Shown: positions 24,785 to 33,149, counted from the stretch's first letter. The stretch: 64,000 nt of DNA from Methylobacterium nonmethylotrophicum (GCF_004745635.1 NZ_SRLB01000001.1:124001-188000); one strand, 5' to 3'. Program-made: numbers and translations. Notes: generated from the letters alone by a model not told the origin.

Positions 24785-25797
24785 GGCTGGGCCTCCCGCG
24801 GGGCTTCCGGCGCCGGCAGGTCGAGGTAGCGCATGCGCTTGAATTCCCGCTGGCTCGCCCCGACCGCGTCGACGACGATGCCGCAGGTCAGGCTCATGAA
24901 GGCGAGCTGCATCAGCGCGGCGGCAAGCACGGCGGTCGGCAGCCGCGGCACCAGGCCGGTCTCCAGGAAGGTCGCCGCCACCGGCAGGCCGAGGGCGAGG
25001 CCCATGGCGGCCATCAGCGCGGCGAGCGCGCTGAAGAAGCGCAGCGGCCGCACCGCCTTGTACATCAGGGCGATCTTGCCGAGGATCCGCGCCCCGTCGC
25101 GCCACTTGCTGAGCTTGCTCGCCGAGCCCTCCGGCCGCGCCCGGTAGGGCAGGCTTATCTCGACCGTGGCGAGCCGCAGGTCGAGGGCGTGGACCGACAA
25201 TTCGGCCTCGATCTCGAAGCCCGACGACGAGGCCGGGAAGGACTTGGCGAAGCGCCGCGAGACGACGCGGTAGCCCGACAGGATGTCGGTGAAGCCGTCG
25301 CCGAACAGCCGCATCACCAGCCGGTTGAACAGCCAGTTGCCGAAGCGGTGGCCGCGCGCGAAGGCGCCGGCCGCGCCCTCGCGGGCGCCCACCACCATGT
25401 CGACCTGCTCGGTCACCAGCGCGTCGATCAGCCGGCCGGCGGCGGCGGCGTCGTAGGTCAGGTCGCCGTCGGCGAGCACGTAGAGGTCGGCCTCGATGTC
25501 GGCGAACATCCGCCGCACGACGTTGCCCTTGCCCGGCCGCCGCTCGCGCCGCACCACGGCGCCCGCCGCCGCCGCGACCGCGGCGGTCCGGTCGGTGGAG
25601 TTGTTGTCGTAGACGTAGACCGTGGCGCCGGGCAGGACCCGGCGGAACTCCGCCACCACCTCCCCGATCGTCGCCTCCTCGTTGAGGCAGGGCAGCAGCA
25701 CCGCGATGGCGCGGTTGCGCACGAGGGTGGCCTGCGGCAGCAGGTCCATCAGCTCGCGGCGGAGCTGGGATTCCTGGATTCGGGCGGCTTGACTCAT
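24781..25797 (-). CDS. Family 2 glycosyltransferase with C-terminal membrane helices
   Basis: A 338-residue GT2 protein. AVLLPCLNEEATIGEVVAEF and YVYDNNSTDRTAAVA form the nucleotide-sugar site, and DLYVLADGDLTYDA has the DxD metal motif; GYRVVSRRFAKSFP is the acceptor region. Two hydrophobic helices follow (about 250-300), as in polyprenyl-phosphate glycosyltransferases of the DPM1/GtrB type. It probably loads a sugar on polyprenyl phosphate for the GT87 enzyme two genes on. ATG at 25797; a 21-bp palindrome lies 51 bp upstream. Confidence 0.87.
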   Translation of the reverse strand: MSQAARIQESQLRRELMDLLPQATLVRNRAIAVLLPCLNEEATIGEVVAEFRRVLPGATVYVYDNNSTDRTAAVAAAAGAVVRRERRPGKGNVVRRMFADIEADLYVLADGDLTYDAAAAGRLIDALVTEQVDMVVGAREGAAGAFARGHRFGNWLFNRLVMRLFGDGFTDILSGYRVVSRRFAKSFPASSSGFEIEAELSVHALDLRLATVEISLPYRARPEGSASKLSKWRDGARILGKIALMYKAVRPLRFFSALAALMAAMGLALGLPVAATFLETGLVPRLPTAVLAAALMQLAFMSLTCGIVVDAVGASQREFKRMRYLDLPAPEAPREAQP

Positions 25798-25847
25798 GGA
25801 CGTTCCCGCCGGGGCGGCGCGCGCATGCGCCAGGCCCCTGGCGGAAC

Positions 25848-25868
25848 GTTAAGGATCATGCCCTTAAC
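25848..25868. promoter_or_regulatory. 21-bp palindrome before the glycosylation cassette
   Basis: GTTAAGG, seven bases, CCTTAAC: a perfect 7-7-7 inverted repeat in the 99-bp gap between the sensor kinase stop and the GT2 start. It may be an operator for the cassette; its AT content and lack of a T-run make a terminator less likely. Confidence 0.5.
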
Positions 25869-25896
25869 GGGCGGTTTCGTCTCGAGGGATGTTCGA

Positions 25897-27273
25897 TCAG
25901 GCCGGCACCCGCACCGTCGCCCTGAGGCCCCCGAGGGGTGAATCGTGGAGCGCCACGTCCCCGCCATGGGCGCGGGCGATGTCCAGGGCGATGGCGAGGC
26001 CGAGGCCCGAGCCGCCGGCATCCTGGCGGGCGTCGTCGAGGCGCACGAAGGGCTTGAACACCTCCTCGCGCAGTTCGGGCGGGATGCCCGGCCCGTCGTC
26101 GTCGATCGAGACCGCGAGCCAGCGCGCCTCCTGGCGGGCGGTGATCGCGATGGTGTCGCCGTAGCGGGCGGCGTTGGAGGCGAGGTTGAACAGGCAGCGC
26201 CGGAACGCGTCGGGCCGCACCGTCACGGTGGCCTGGCCCTCGAGCGTCACCTCCGAGACGTGGCCCCCTAAGCGCTCGACGTCGGTGCGCACGTCCTCGA
26301 GCAGCGCCCGGAGGTCGATGGCCGCGGCCGGCTCGCCGGAATCGCCCCGCGCGAAGGCGAGGTAGGCCTCGAGCATCCGGCTCATCTCGTCGACGTCGCG
26401 CAGGAGGTCGTCGATCTCCGGATTCTGCTCCAGCAGCGCCAGGGAGAGGCGGAAGCGGGTGATGATGGTGCGCAGGTCGTGGCTCACCCCGTTGAGCATC
26501 GTGGTGCGCTGCTCCATCGCCCGCTCGATGCGCCGCTTCATCTCGATGAAGGCGTGGCCGGCCTTGCGCACCTCGCGGGCGCCGCGGGGGCGGAAATCGA
26601 GCTCGCGGCCCTTGCCGAAGCTCTCGGCGACGTCGGCGAGGCGCAGGATCGGCCGGATCTGGTTGCGCAGGAACAGGATCGCGACGCCGAGCAGCACCAG
26701 CGACGAGCCGCCCATCCAGAGCAGGAAGATATGCGAGTTCGAGGCGTAGGCCTGGCTGCGCCGGGCGATCACCCGCATGACCCCGCCCGGGATCTCGATG
26801 CGGATCTCGATCAGGCTCGAGCGCCCGACGGTGTCGATCCAGAACGGCCGGTTGATCTGGCGGCGGATCTCCTCGGACAGGGCCTCGTCGAGGAGCGAGA
26901 AGAACGGGCGCGGGCCCGGCGGGGGGAGCCTGGCCCCCTCCAGCACGTCGATGTCGAGGTTCAGGCGCTCGCCGGCGATCCGCTCCAGGGTCTCGGTGTC
27001 CTTCTCCTTCGGGTAGCTCTCGTAGATGTCGATGAGGGCGGCGATGTCGGCGGTCACCGCGGCCGACAGGCGCCGGGTCACCAGCTGCCAGTGCCGCTCC
27101 ATGAAGGTGTAGGCGATCACCGACTGCAGCAGCACCATCGGGGCGATGATGATGATGAGCGAGCGGGCGTAGAGCCCCTTCGGCAGCCGGTCGCCGATGA
27201 TGCGCCCGAGCCGGCGCCAGGCGCGCCGGGGCGTCGGCAGCGGCCCGGCGAGGGGCAGGGGCGGAGCCGGCAC
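25897..27273 (-). CDS. Membrane sensor histidine kinase (EnvZ-like)
   Basis: A 458-residue sensor kinase: membrane helix at about 38-58, periplasmic part to about 182, second helix 183-203, HAMP-like segment (RNQIRPILRLADVAESFGKG), phosphoacceptor His265 in NGVSHDLRT, and an ATPase domain with NLASNAARYG, DDDGPGIP and GGSGLGLAIALDIARAHGG. The usual proline after HDLRT is replaced (HDLRTIIT). Its start is a GTG six bases after the response-regulator stop. It is the third gene of a MarR regulator, response regulator, kinase operon and should phosphorylate the neighbour at 27279-28010. Confidence 0.9.
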   Translation of the reverse strand: MPAPPLPLAGPLPTPRRAWRRLGRIIGDRLPKGLYARSLIIIIAPMVLLQSVIAYTFMERHWQLVTRRLSAAVTADIAALIDIYESYPKEKDTETLERIAGERLNLDIDVLEGARLPPPGPRPFFSLLDEALSEEIRRQINRPFWIDTVGRSSLIEIRIEIPGGVMRVIARRSQAYASNSHIFLLWMGGSSLVLLGVAILFLRNQIRPILRLADVAESFGKGRELDFRPRGAREVRKAGHAFIEMKRRIERAMEQRTTMLNGVSHDLRTIITRFRLSLALLEQNPEIDDLLRDVDEMSRMLEAYLAFARGDSGEPAAAIDLRALLEDVRTDVERLGGHVSEVTLEGQATVTVRPDAFRRCLFNLASNAARYGDTIAITARQEARWLAVSIDDDGPGIPPELREEVFKPFVRLDDARQDAGGSGLGLAIALDIARAHGGDVALHDSPLGGLRATVRVPA

Positions 27274-27278
27274 GGCGC

Positions 27279-28010
27279 CTAGTCCAGCACCAGCCGGTAG
27301 CCGACGCCGCGCACGGTCTGCACGTAGCGCGGGTTGGCGGGGTCGTCCTCGATGCGCCGGCGCAAGCGGTTCATCTGCACGTCGACGGTGCGCTCGTTGG
27401 CCGCCCCGTTGGCGCCGGTGAGCGCCTCGCGCTCGACGTTGCCGCCGCGGGCGAGCGCCAGGATGGTCAGGATCTCGCGCTCGCGCTCGGAGAGGCGGAT
27501 CACCTCCTCGTCGCGGGTGAGCTCGCCGCGCTCGATGCGGAACTGGAACGGCCCGAAGCGCACCGCGTCGAGGGGGGCGGCCCCGCCCTCTCCCGGCCCG
27601 CGGGCGTTGCGGCGCAGGATGTTGTTGAGGCGCAGGATCAGCTCCCGCGGCTCGAAGGGCTTGGGCAGGTAGTCGTCGGCGCCGATCTCGAGCCCGGTGA
27701 CCCGGTCGTTCGGGTTCGAGCGGGCGGTGAGCATCAGGATCGGCACCTGCGAGGTCTGCCGGATCTGGCGGGCATAGTCGAAGCCGGTCTCGCCCGGCAT
27801 CATCACGTCGAGCACCACCGCGTCGAAGACGAGGCTGCGCCCGCGCGCCCGCGCCTCCGCGGCGCTCGCGGCCGCCGTGACGCGGTAGCCGTTCTCGCCG
27901 AGGAAGCGCGCCAGCAGGTCGCGCAGGCGGCGGTCGTCGTCGACGACCAGGATGTGGGGGGCGTGGTCGGGGAGCTCCGCCCGGGGGGCGATGGCGGCGC
28001 CGGCGCTCAC
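27279..28010 (-). CDS. OmpR/PetR-like response regulator
   Basis: A 243-residue two-domain regulator. The receiver has HILVVDDDRRLRDLL and phosphoacceptor Asp68 in VVLDVMMPGETG, with Thr in MLTARS and Lys in LPKPFEP. The C-terminal winged helix ends in ERTVDVQMNRLRRRIEDDP then YVQTVRGVGYRLV. The GTG start overlaps the stop of the MarR gene. Order and similarity recall petP-petR of Rhodobacter, where PetR is a response regulator next to a MarR-type PetP. Targets cannot be seen here. Confidence 0.92.
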   Translation of the reverse strand: MSAGAAIAPRAELPDHAPHILVVDDDRRLRDLLARFLGENGYRVTAAASAAEARARGRSLVFDAVVLDVMMPGETGFDYARQIRQTSQVPILMLTARSNPNDRVTGLEIGADDYLPKPFEPRELILRLNNILRRNARGPGEGGAAPLDAVRFGPFQFRIERGELTRDEEVIRLSEREREILTILALARGGNVEREALTGANGAANERTVDVQMNRLRRRIEDDPANPRYVQTVRGVGYRLVLD

Positions 28011-28648
28011 GGGCGGGCTCCGCCCGCGTGGGCTCCGCCGGCCGCGTCGGCCGCGGGCTCGCCGCCCGCGATGAGGCGGCTCACCGCCTCGCGCTCCTGC
28101 GGCTCGATCATCGCCAGGAGGAAGCGGCTCGCCGGCCCGCGCAAGGCAGGGCCGGCCTCGGCGAGCGCCCGGCGGACCCGCTGGCCCTGGACGCCGGCGA
28201 GGCGCTGCGCCAGGCTCCGGCCCTCCGGCGTGCAGGTGAGGAGGCGGTGGCGGCGGTCGCTGGTGCCGGTCCGCTGCGCGATGTAGCCCTGCTCGATCAA
28301 TTCCTTCAGCACCCGGTTGAGGCTCTGCTTGGTGATCCGCAGGATATCCAGGAGTTCGGCGATGGTGAGGCCGGGATGGCGGTCGACGAAATGCAGCACC
28401 CGGTGGTGGGCGCGGCCGAAGCCGTACTCGGCGAGGATCCGGTCCGGATCGGCGACGAAGTCGCGGTAGGCGAAGAACAGGAGCTCGATCAGGTCGTAGT
28501 TCGGCTCTTGATCCGGCCTCTCCTGGGAGTAGCCTGCCTCCGGCAGGTCTCTGACGGGCGAATCTCCGACGGGCGAGTCTCCGATCGGCGCGTCCTCGTT
28601 GGCGGCGTCCGGGATGGGGGCCGGACGGGTCCGGGCGGCCTGGGTCAC
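28007..28648 (-). CDS. petP: MarR-family regulator (PetP-like)
   Basis: A protein of about 213 residues. The winged helix has HHRVLHFVDRHPGLTIAELL, ITKQSLNRVLKELIEQGYIA and the wing TGTSDRRHRLLTCTPEG. I prefer the GTG at 28648, because GGAGG sits eight bases upstream; a GTG at 28663 is the alternative. The N-terminal extension has a short repeat (DAPIGDSPVGDSPVRDLPE) encoded by a roughly 15-bp tandem repeat. It is divergent from ilvE, and a 21-bp palindrome with TATGTCA arms lies 47 bp upstream, a likely autoregulatory site. Confidence 0.85.
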   Translation of the reverse strand: MTQAARTRPAPIPDAANEDAPIGDSPVGDSPVRDLPEAGYSQERPDQEPNYDLIELLFFAYRDFVADPDRILAEYGFGRAHHRVLHFVDRHPGLTIAELLDILRITKQSLNRVLKELIEQGYIAQRTGTSDRRHRLLTCTPEGRSLAQRLAGVQGQRVRRALAEAGPALRGPASRFLLAMIEPQEREAVSRLIAGGEPAADAAGGAHAGGARP

Positions 28649-28694
28649 GGGTCGCACCTCCACGGAATCGGGCCCCGCCGGGGCCCTCGTGATT

Positions 28695-28715
28695 TATGTC
28701 AGTCTTGTTGACATA
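28695..28715. promoter_or_regulatory. 21-bp palindromic operator between petP-like gene and ilvE
   Basis: TATGTCA, seven bases, TGACATA is a perfect inverted repeat in the divergent region. A second smaller one, GTTGA-N6-TCAAC, follows at 28726-28741. MarR proteins commonly bind such sites and control both themselves and the divergent gene. Confidence 0.65.
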
Positions 28716-28840
28716 TCTCAGCCCCGTTGATACGCGTCAACCCCGCCGGCGAAACGAACGTACGCCCCGCGCCCCGCTCAAGCACGAACGTTGCGCGAGA
28801 ACCAGCCTGGCGGAAACGAACGCATACGAGGATCATCGTC

Positions 28841-29728
28841 ATGTCCGTCATTCCCTTCGACCAGCGTGAAGGCCACATCTGGTTCGACGGCCGCATGGTG
28901 CCGTGGGCGGACGCGAAGATTCACGTACTCAGCCACGGCCTGCATTACGGCTCCTGCGTGTTCGAGGGCGAGCGGGCCTATGGCGGCGAGATCTTCAAGT
29001 GCACCGAGCACTCGGTCCGCCTGCGCCGCTCGGCCGAGCTCCTCGACTTCGAGGTCCCGTACGCGGTGGCCGAGATCGACGCCGCCAAGCGGCTGGTCCT
29101 GAAGGAGAGCGGCCTCAAGGACGCCTACCTGCGCCCGGTCGCCTGGCGCGGCTCGGAGATGATGGGCGTGTCGGCTCAAGCCAACACCATCCATCTCGCC
29201 ATCGCCGCCTGGGAGTGGCCGAGCTACTTCGACCCGGCGACCAAGATGAAGGGCATCCGCCTCGACCTCGCCGAGTACCGCCGGCCCGATCCCCGCACCG
29301 CGCCGTCGGCCTCGAAGGCGGCGGGCCTCTACATGATCTGCACGATCTCCAAGCACCGGGCCGAGAACAAGGGCTACGCCGACGCCCTGATGCTCGACTG
29401 GGAGGACAACGTCGCCGAGTGCACCGGCGCCAACGTGTTCTTCATCCAGAACGGCGTGATCCACACCCCGGCGGCCGACCGCTTCCTCAACGGCATCACC
29501 CGCCAGACCGTGATCGAGCTGGCGCGGCGGCGCGGCTACGAGGTGGTCGAGCGGCGCATCCGTCCCGAGGAGATGGCGGGCTTCTCCGAGTGCTTCATCA
29601 CCGGCTCGGCCGCCGAGGTCACCCCTGTCTCGGAGGTCGCCCAGTACCGCTTCACGCCGGCCGCGATGACCAAGACCCTGATGGACGACTACAGCGCCGA
29701 GGTGCAGCCGCGGGCCAAGGCCGCCTGA
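28841..29728 (+). CDS. ilvE: Branched-chain amino-acid aminotransferase
   Basis: A 295-residue class IV PLP enzyme, for the last step of valine, leucine and isoleucine synthesis. GLHYGSCVFEGERAY is the substrate-side loop, Lys159 in SASKAAGLY is the PLP lysine, and NVAECTGANVFFIQNG plus FITGSAAEVTPVSEV hold the phosphate-binding residues. I chose ATG 28841, which gives MSVIPFDQREG as in other alphaproteobacterial IlvE; the frame continues upstream without a good start. A strong terminator follows. A second, more diverged class IV gene is at 53501-54382. Confidence 0.94.
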   Translation: MSVIPFDQREGHIWFDGRMVPWADAKIHVLSHGLHYGSCVFEGERAYGGEIFKCTEHSVRLRRSAELLDFEVPYAVAEIDAAKRLVLKESGLKDAYLRPVAWRGSEMMGVSAQANTIHLAIAAWEWPSYFDPATKMKGIRLDLAEYRRPDPRTAPSASKAAGLYMICTISKHRAENKGYADALMLDWEDNVAECTGANVFFIQNGVIHTPAADRFLNGITRQTVIELARRRGYEVVERRIRPEEMAGFSECFITGSAAEVTPVSEVAQYRFTPAAMTKTLMDDYSAEVQPRAKAA

Positions 29729-29756
29729 GCCACCGCCCGCGCGGTGATGCGACGCG

Positions 29757-29790
29757 AAAGGCCCCGGGCGGGAGACCGCCCGGGGCCTTT
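29757..29790 (+). terminator. Rho-independent terminator after ilvE
   Basis: AAAGGCCCCGGGCGG pairs perfectly with CCGCCCGGGGCCTTT around a GAGA tetraloop, ending in TTTGT. It is 28 bp past the ilvE stop. Confidence 0.9.
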
Positions 29791-29840
29791 GTCATGAGCG
29801 TGCCCCGGCACCGTCCCGGCAGCGCCCATCATGCCGACGG

Positions 29841-30077
29841 CTACGCCGCGAGGGTGTCGAACTGCAGGGCGTGAGCGCGCCGGCTCACGGCCGGCCACTC
29901 GCCGGCGCGGCGCAGCGGGATCCGGGCTTCGATCAGGAGATCGTCGTCGAGCAGGCCTTGCGCGACCTCGAGCGTCGCCTCCGGGAAGGCCTCCAGGATG
30001 GCGCGGGCCGCCGCATCGATATGCGCCTCGCGGTCGGGGCCGTACTCGATCAGGACGTGCTTCAGGACGCAGAGCAT
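29841..30077 (-). CDS. Small hypothetical protein
   Basis: A 78-residue protein, MLCVLKHVLIEYGPDREAHI at the start, acidic and helical in the middle (DAAARAILEAFPEATLEVAQ), ending in a strand-rich tail. Codon use is like the neighbours and the third positions are G/C-rich in this frame. No ribosome site is strong and I know no family. It is on the opposite strand to ilvE, after its terminator. Confidence 0.5.
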   Translation of the reverse strand: MLCVLKHVLIEYGPDREAHIDAAARAILEAFPEATLEVAQGLLDDDLLIEARIPLRRAGEWPAVSRRAHALQFDTLAA

Positions 30078-30144
30078 GGCCGCTTGTATCCGCCCCGGGC
30101 CTCGGCCCGGTAGTGCGCCCCCGCCACGGTGCGGCGCTTCCGGA

Positions 30145-30237
30145 TCAGGGCAGGAGCGGGTTGAGCACCGGCGCCAGCGCCAGGCCGAGGACGAAGGCGG
30201 CGACGGCCATGCGGCGGAACTGGTTCGACGTGATCAT
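30145..30237 (-). CDS. Possible 30-residue membrane peptide
   Basis: A short frame MITSNQFRRMAVAAFVLGLA followed by LAPVLNPLLP and TGA. It begins with a short basic stretch, then one hydrophobic helix of about 18 residues. GGGGGCTTCC precedes the ATG as a possible ribosome site. It lies at the edge of a GC-poor, otherwise empty stretch (30240-30470). Small single-helix proteins of this type are easily missed; the evidence is only the start context and hydrophobicity. Confidence 0.38.
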   Translation of the reverse strand: MITSNQFRRMAVAAFVLGLALAPVLNPLLP

Positions 30238-30473
30238 GGAAGCCCCCGAAGACGAGTGCGACTGCGTTCAGCCGGCGATGGGCGTGTTCGTACCCATCGA
30301 TGATTGCGTGCGTGTGTTGTGCGGCAACGCGAATTGTTTCGTCGTGCGGCAGCGCACCCGTATTTCATGTCGAGAGCGCCACACCGACACCGACGAAGCC
30401 TTCGCCGTCCTGCAGGCCCGCCCGATGACTCAGAGCCTGTTTGACGTGCCTGGCACATTCATCCCACCCTCAA

Positions 30474-30626
30474 CCTCATCCTGAGGTGTCGGCGATCGGG
30501 GAGAGCGCGCGATTACCGATCGACTGACCTCGAAGGGGGCTTCCAGCAATCACTGCGGTATCTGGAACCCTCCTTCGAGGCTCCTTTCCGTCTGCGATCG
30601 TCGATCGCCGGCACCTCGGGACGAGG
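30474..30626. repeat. CCTCATCCTGAGG-type palindromic element, copy 2
   Basis: Outer arms are CCTCATCCTGAGG and the worn CCTCGGGACGAGG; the inner arms CCTCGAAGGGGGCTTCCAG and CTGGAACCCTCCTTCGAGG match copy 1 at 13539 with several changes. Compared with that copy it carries longer outer loops. The rest of the 30240-30769 gap shows no gene; 30240-30400 is unusually AT-rich for this window. Confidence 0.82.
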
Positions 30627-30769
30627 TCCAGGGTGGGAGGGATGCGGGCCTCCGGGCCTCGGCCGTGTCGTGGACCGTGCCGCCCGTCGGCGCCGAACGG
30701 GCGGACGAGACCCGGCCCTTGTCCACGCACACGGCCGCACCATGAGAGAGGGCCTGTGGTTCCGACGGC

Positions 30770-32524
30770 TTGGTTCCGGCGGCGTGGGGAGTGACGACAC
30801 ACGTGATCCCGTTCCTGGCCGGGCTGGACCCTTTGGTGATCGAGGCGGTGCGCGCCCGCATGGTGCCGGTCGCGGTACAGGGCGGCCAGACGGTGTTCGC
30901 GCAGGACGAGGCCGGTGACGCGCTCTACCTGCTCGTCTCCGGGGCGGTCGGCGTCTCGGCGCGCGACGCCGCCGGGGTCGTGACGCGCATCGCCCGGCTG
31001 CGCCCGCCCGAGGTCTTCGGCGAGATGGCCCTGCTGTCGGGGGCGCCCAGGGCGGCCACCGTGACGGCCCTGCGCGATTCCCAGCTGCTGACGCTGACCC
31101 GCGACGCCTTCGAGGCGGTCACCGCCGAGCATCCGCGCGCGCTCCTCTATTTCGCCCGCATGCTCGCCGACCGCCTGCGTGCCATCTACGACGGCCACCT
31201 GCTGCACCACGGGCCACGGATCTTCACGATCCTGGCGGTCACCGAGGGCCCCGACCCGGAGCTCTTCGCCCGGCGGCTCGCGGCCGCCTTCGACGCGATC
31301 CTGCCCGGCGAGACCGGCTGCCTCACGGAATGGCCGGAGGGCGCCGACGAAGCGTGGTTCCAGGCCTTCGAAGGCCGGCACGCGCGCACGATCTTCGCCG
31401 CCCGCGGGATCAACGCTCCCCCGGCTCCGCCGCGCCACCGCTGGGGCGATCACGTGCTCCTCCTCGCCGAACCCGGCGCGCCGCCGCGGCCCGGGATCGG
31501 GGCGCAGCTCGAGCAGGTGCGCTCCGACTGGATCCGCATGGACCTGGTGATCCGGCAGAGTGCCGGGGCGCGGCGCCCGAAGCCTCCGCATCCCGCGATG
31601 ACCGCATTCCCGGTGGCCATGCGGATCCACGTTCGCGACGGCCGGCAGGCGGATCTCGACCGGCTGGCCCGGCTCGTCAGCGGCACGGCCCGGGGCCTCG
31701 TGCTCGGTGGAGGCGGGGCGCGCGGCCTCGCCCATCTCGGGGTCCTGCGGGCCCTCGACGAGGTCGCCTGCCCGCCGGACTTCGTCGGCGGCACCAGCAT
31801 GGGGGCGATCGTGGCGGCGAGCTTGGCGATGGGGTGGAGCACCGCCGAGATCCAGGCGCAGATCGAGAGGTTCTTCGCCAGCAACCCGATCAACGACTAC
31901 ACGCTGCCGTTCCATGCCCTGACCCGCGGCGCGAAGGTCGATGCCGGCCTCGCCGCGCGCTTCGGCGGCGTGCGCATCGAGGATCTGTGGCTGCCGTTCT
32001 TCTGCGTGTCCTCGAACCTCACCACCGGCAACACCATGGTCCACCGGTCGGGCGACCTGGCGACGGCCCTGCGCGCCAGCATCGCGATCCCCGGGCTGCT
32101 GCCGCCGGTCCTGTGCGACGAGGGCGTCCTGGTCGATGGCGGCATGATGAACAACCTTCCGGCCGATATCGCCGCCGGGCTGAAGCGCGGGCCGGTCCTG
32201 GCCATCGATGTCGGCACCGACCGCGCCTTCCAGACCATGCCGGTGCGGGGCTGGAGCACCCGGCTCGTGCGCAGGCTGATCGGATCGCCGCCGGCGATGC
32301 CGGGGCTCGCGCCGCTGCTCCTGCGCGCCGCCACCGTGTCGGGGGACGCCCAGAGCCTGATGGCGGCGGCCTCCGCCACGGCCGTGCTCAAGCCGCCGCT
32401 CGCCAGCATCGACCTGCGGGCGTGGTCCCGCTTCCAGGAAGCGGCCGAGCTCGGCTATCGCGAGACGCGGACGAGCATCGCGGCCGGGGCGCTCGCGCGC
32501 TGGCTCGATCCTCCCTCGGGCTGA
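30770..32524 (+). CDS. Patatin-like phospholipase with cyclic-nucleotide-binding domain
   Basis: About 584 residues. Residues 15-130 are a cNMP-type domain (VFAQDEAGDALYLLVSGAVG, VFGEMALLSGAPRAATV). The C-terminal patatin domain has the oxyanion loop LVLGGGGARGLAHLG, nucleophile Ser343 in GGTSMGA, and Asp456 in VDGGMMNN, so the Ser-Asp dyad is intact. This is the bacterial version of neuropathy-target-esterase proteins: a membrane-associated lysophospholipase. Between them lies a Rossmann-like region of about 150 residues (LTEWPEGADEAWFQAFEG) as in this subfamily. Start is TTG 30770 or GTG 30791. Confidence 0.9.
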   Translation: MVPAAWGVTTHVIPFLAGLDPLVIEAVRARMVPVAVQGGQTVFAQDEAGDALYLLVSGAVGVSARDAAGVVTRIARLRPPEVFGEMALLSGAPRAATVTALRDSQLLTLTRDAFEAVTAEHPRALLYFARMLADRLRAIYDGHLLHHGPRIFTILAVTEGPDPELFARRLAAAFDAILPGETGCLTEWPEGADEAWFQAFEGRHARTIFAARGINAPPAPPRHRWGDHVLLLAEPGAPPRPGIGAQLEQVRSDWIRMDLVIRQSAGARRPKPPHPAMTAFPVAMRIHVRDGRQADLDRLARLVSGTARGLVLGGGGARGLAHLGVLRALDEVACPPDFVGGTSMGAIVAASLAMGWSTAEIQAQIERFFASNPINDYTLPFHALTRGAKVDAGLAARFGGVRIEDLWLPFFCVSSNLTTGNTMVHRSGDLATALRASIAIPGLLPPVLCDEGVLVDGGMMNNLPADIAAGLKRGPVLAIDVGTDRAFQTMPVRGWSTRLVRRLIGSPPAMPGLAPLLLRAATVSGDAQSLMAAASATAVLKPPLASIDLRAWSRFQEAAELGYRETRTSIAAGALARWLDPPSG

Positions 32525-32771
32525 GCACGGTCCCGCGGCCGGGGCCGAGAAGCGATCCCGGTCGAGCGAAAGCCGGTCGCCTCGGGTCGGGCGTCGAGAG
32601 ACTGGGATGACACCCGGGCTTCCATGCTGACGGGGATGCCGGATCCGGTCTCACCAGCCCGCGACGGCGGAGCTTCGCTCCGCACGCCTGAGCGAAGCCG
32701 AAAGCCGCATCGCGAAGCGATCGATCGGATTCCGGGCCGACCGGCCTGCGTGCAAGGGGGCGTCGTCGGCG
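32525..32771. other. Intergenic, no gene seen
   Basis: The gap contains a small hairpin GCGGAGC TTC GCTCCGC near 32668 and no convincing reading frame on either strand. Confidence 0.6.
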
Positions 32772-33149
32772 TCACCCCGCCGCTTCCACGGCGGGGCGGC
32801 TCACGATGGGCGGTGTCTGTTGGTGCTGCACGACGCGCCACGTGTCGTGCGCGAGCCGCCGGTAGGTGGAGGTGCAGCGAGCCTCATACGCCTCGCCCCC
32901 GCGCGAGGCCTTCGCGTGGTAGGCGATGACGATCAGCCCCTCCTGCGGTCGCGCGATCTGCTCCTGTGAGATCGCGATGTCCGACCATCGGGGGGTATGG
33001 GCCACCGCCTCGATCGCCTGCTTCCCGCTCATGACGAATGGCGGCTGCGGCAGCACCATCAGGCACGCATCGTCGACGAGGTCCCGGTAGTGATCCGCAT
33101 CACCGGTCCACAGGCTCTTCTCGAAGGACCAGACCCGATCGTCATCCAT
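32772..33149 (-). CDS. SnoaL/DUF4440-like (NTF2 fold) protein
   Basis: A 125-residue protein with the NTF2-like layout: a helix with WSFEKSLWTGDADHYRDLV, a strand CLMVLPQPPFVMSG, the helix GKQAIEAVAHTPRW, and C-terminal strands ending YRRLAHDTWRVVQHQQTPP, as in DUF4440/SnoaL-like families. Such folds bind small molecules or act as ring-opening or hydration enzymes, but no catalytic residue can be named. The ATG at 33149 is preceded by GAGGAGA. It stands alone. Confidence 0.78.
   Translation of the reverse strand: MDDDRVWSFEKSLWTGDADHYRDLVDDACLMVLPQPPFVMSGKQAIEAVAHTPRWSDIAISQEQIARPQEGLIVIAYHAKASRGGEAYEARCTSTYRRLAHDTWRVVQHQQTPPIVSRPAVEAAG

Noticed and set aside
25848..25868. CtrA site (TTAA-N7-TTAA)
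   Set aside because: The spacing between the TTAA blocks is 11, not 7, and the symmetry is of another kind.
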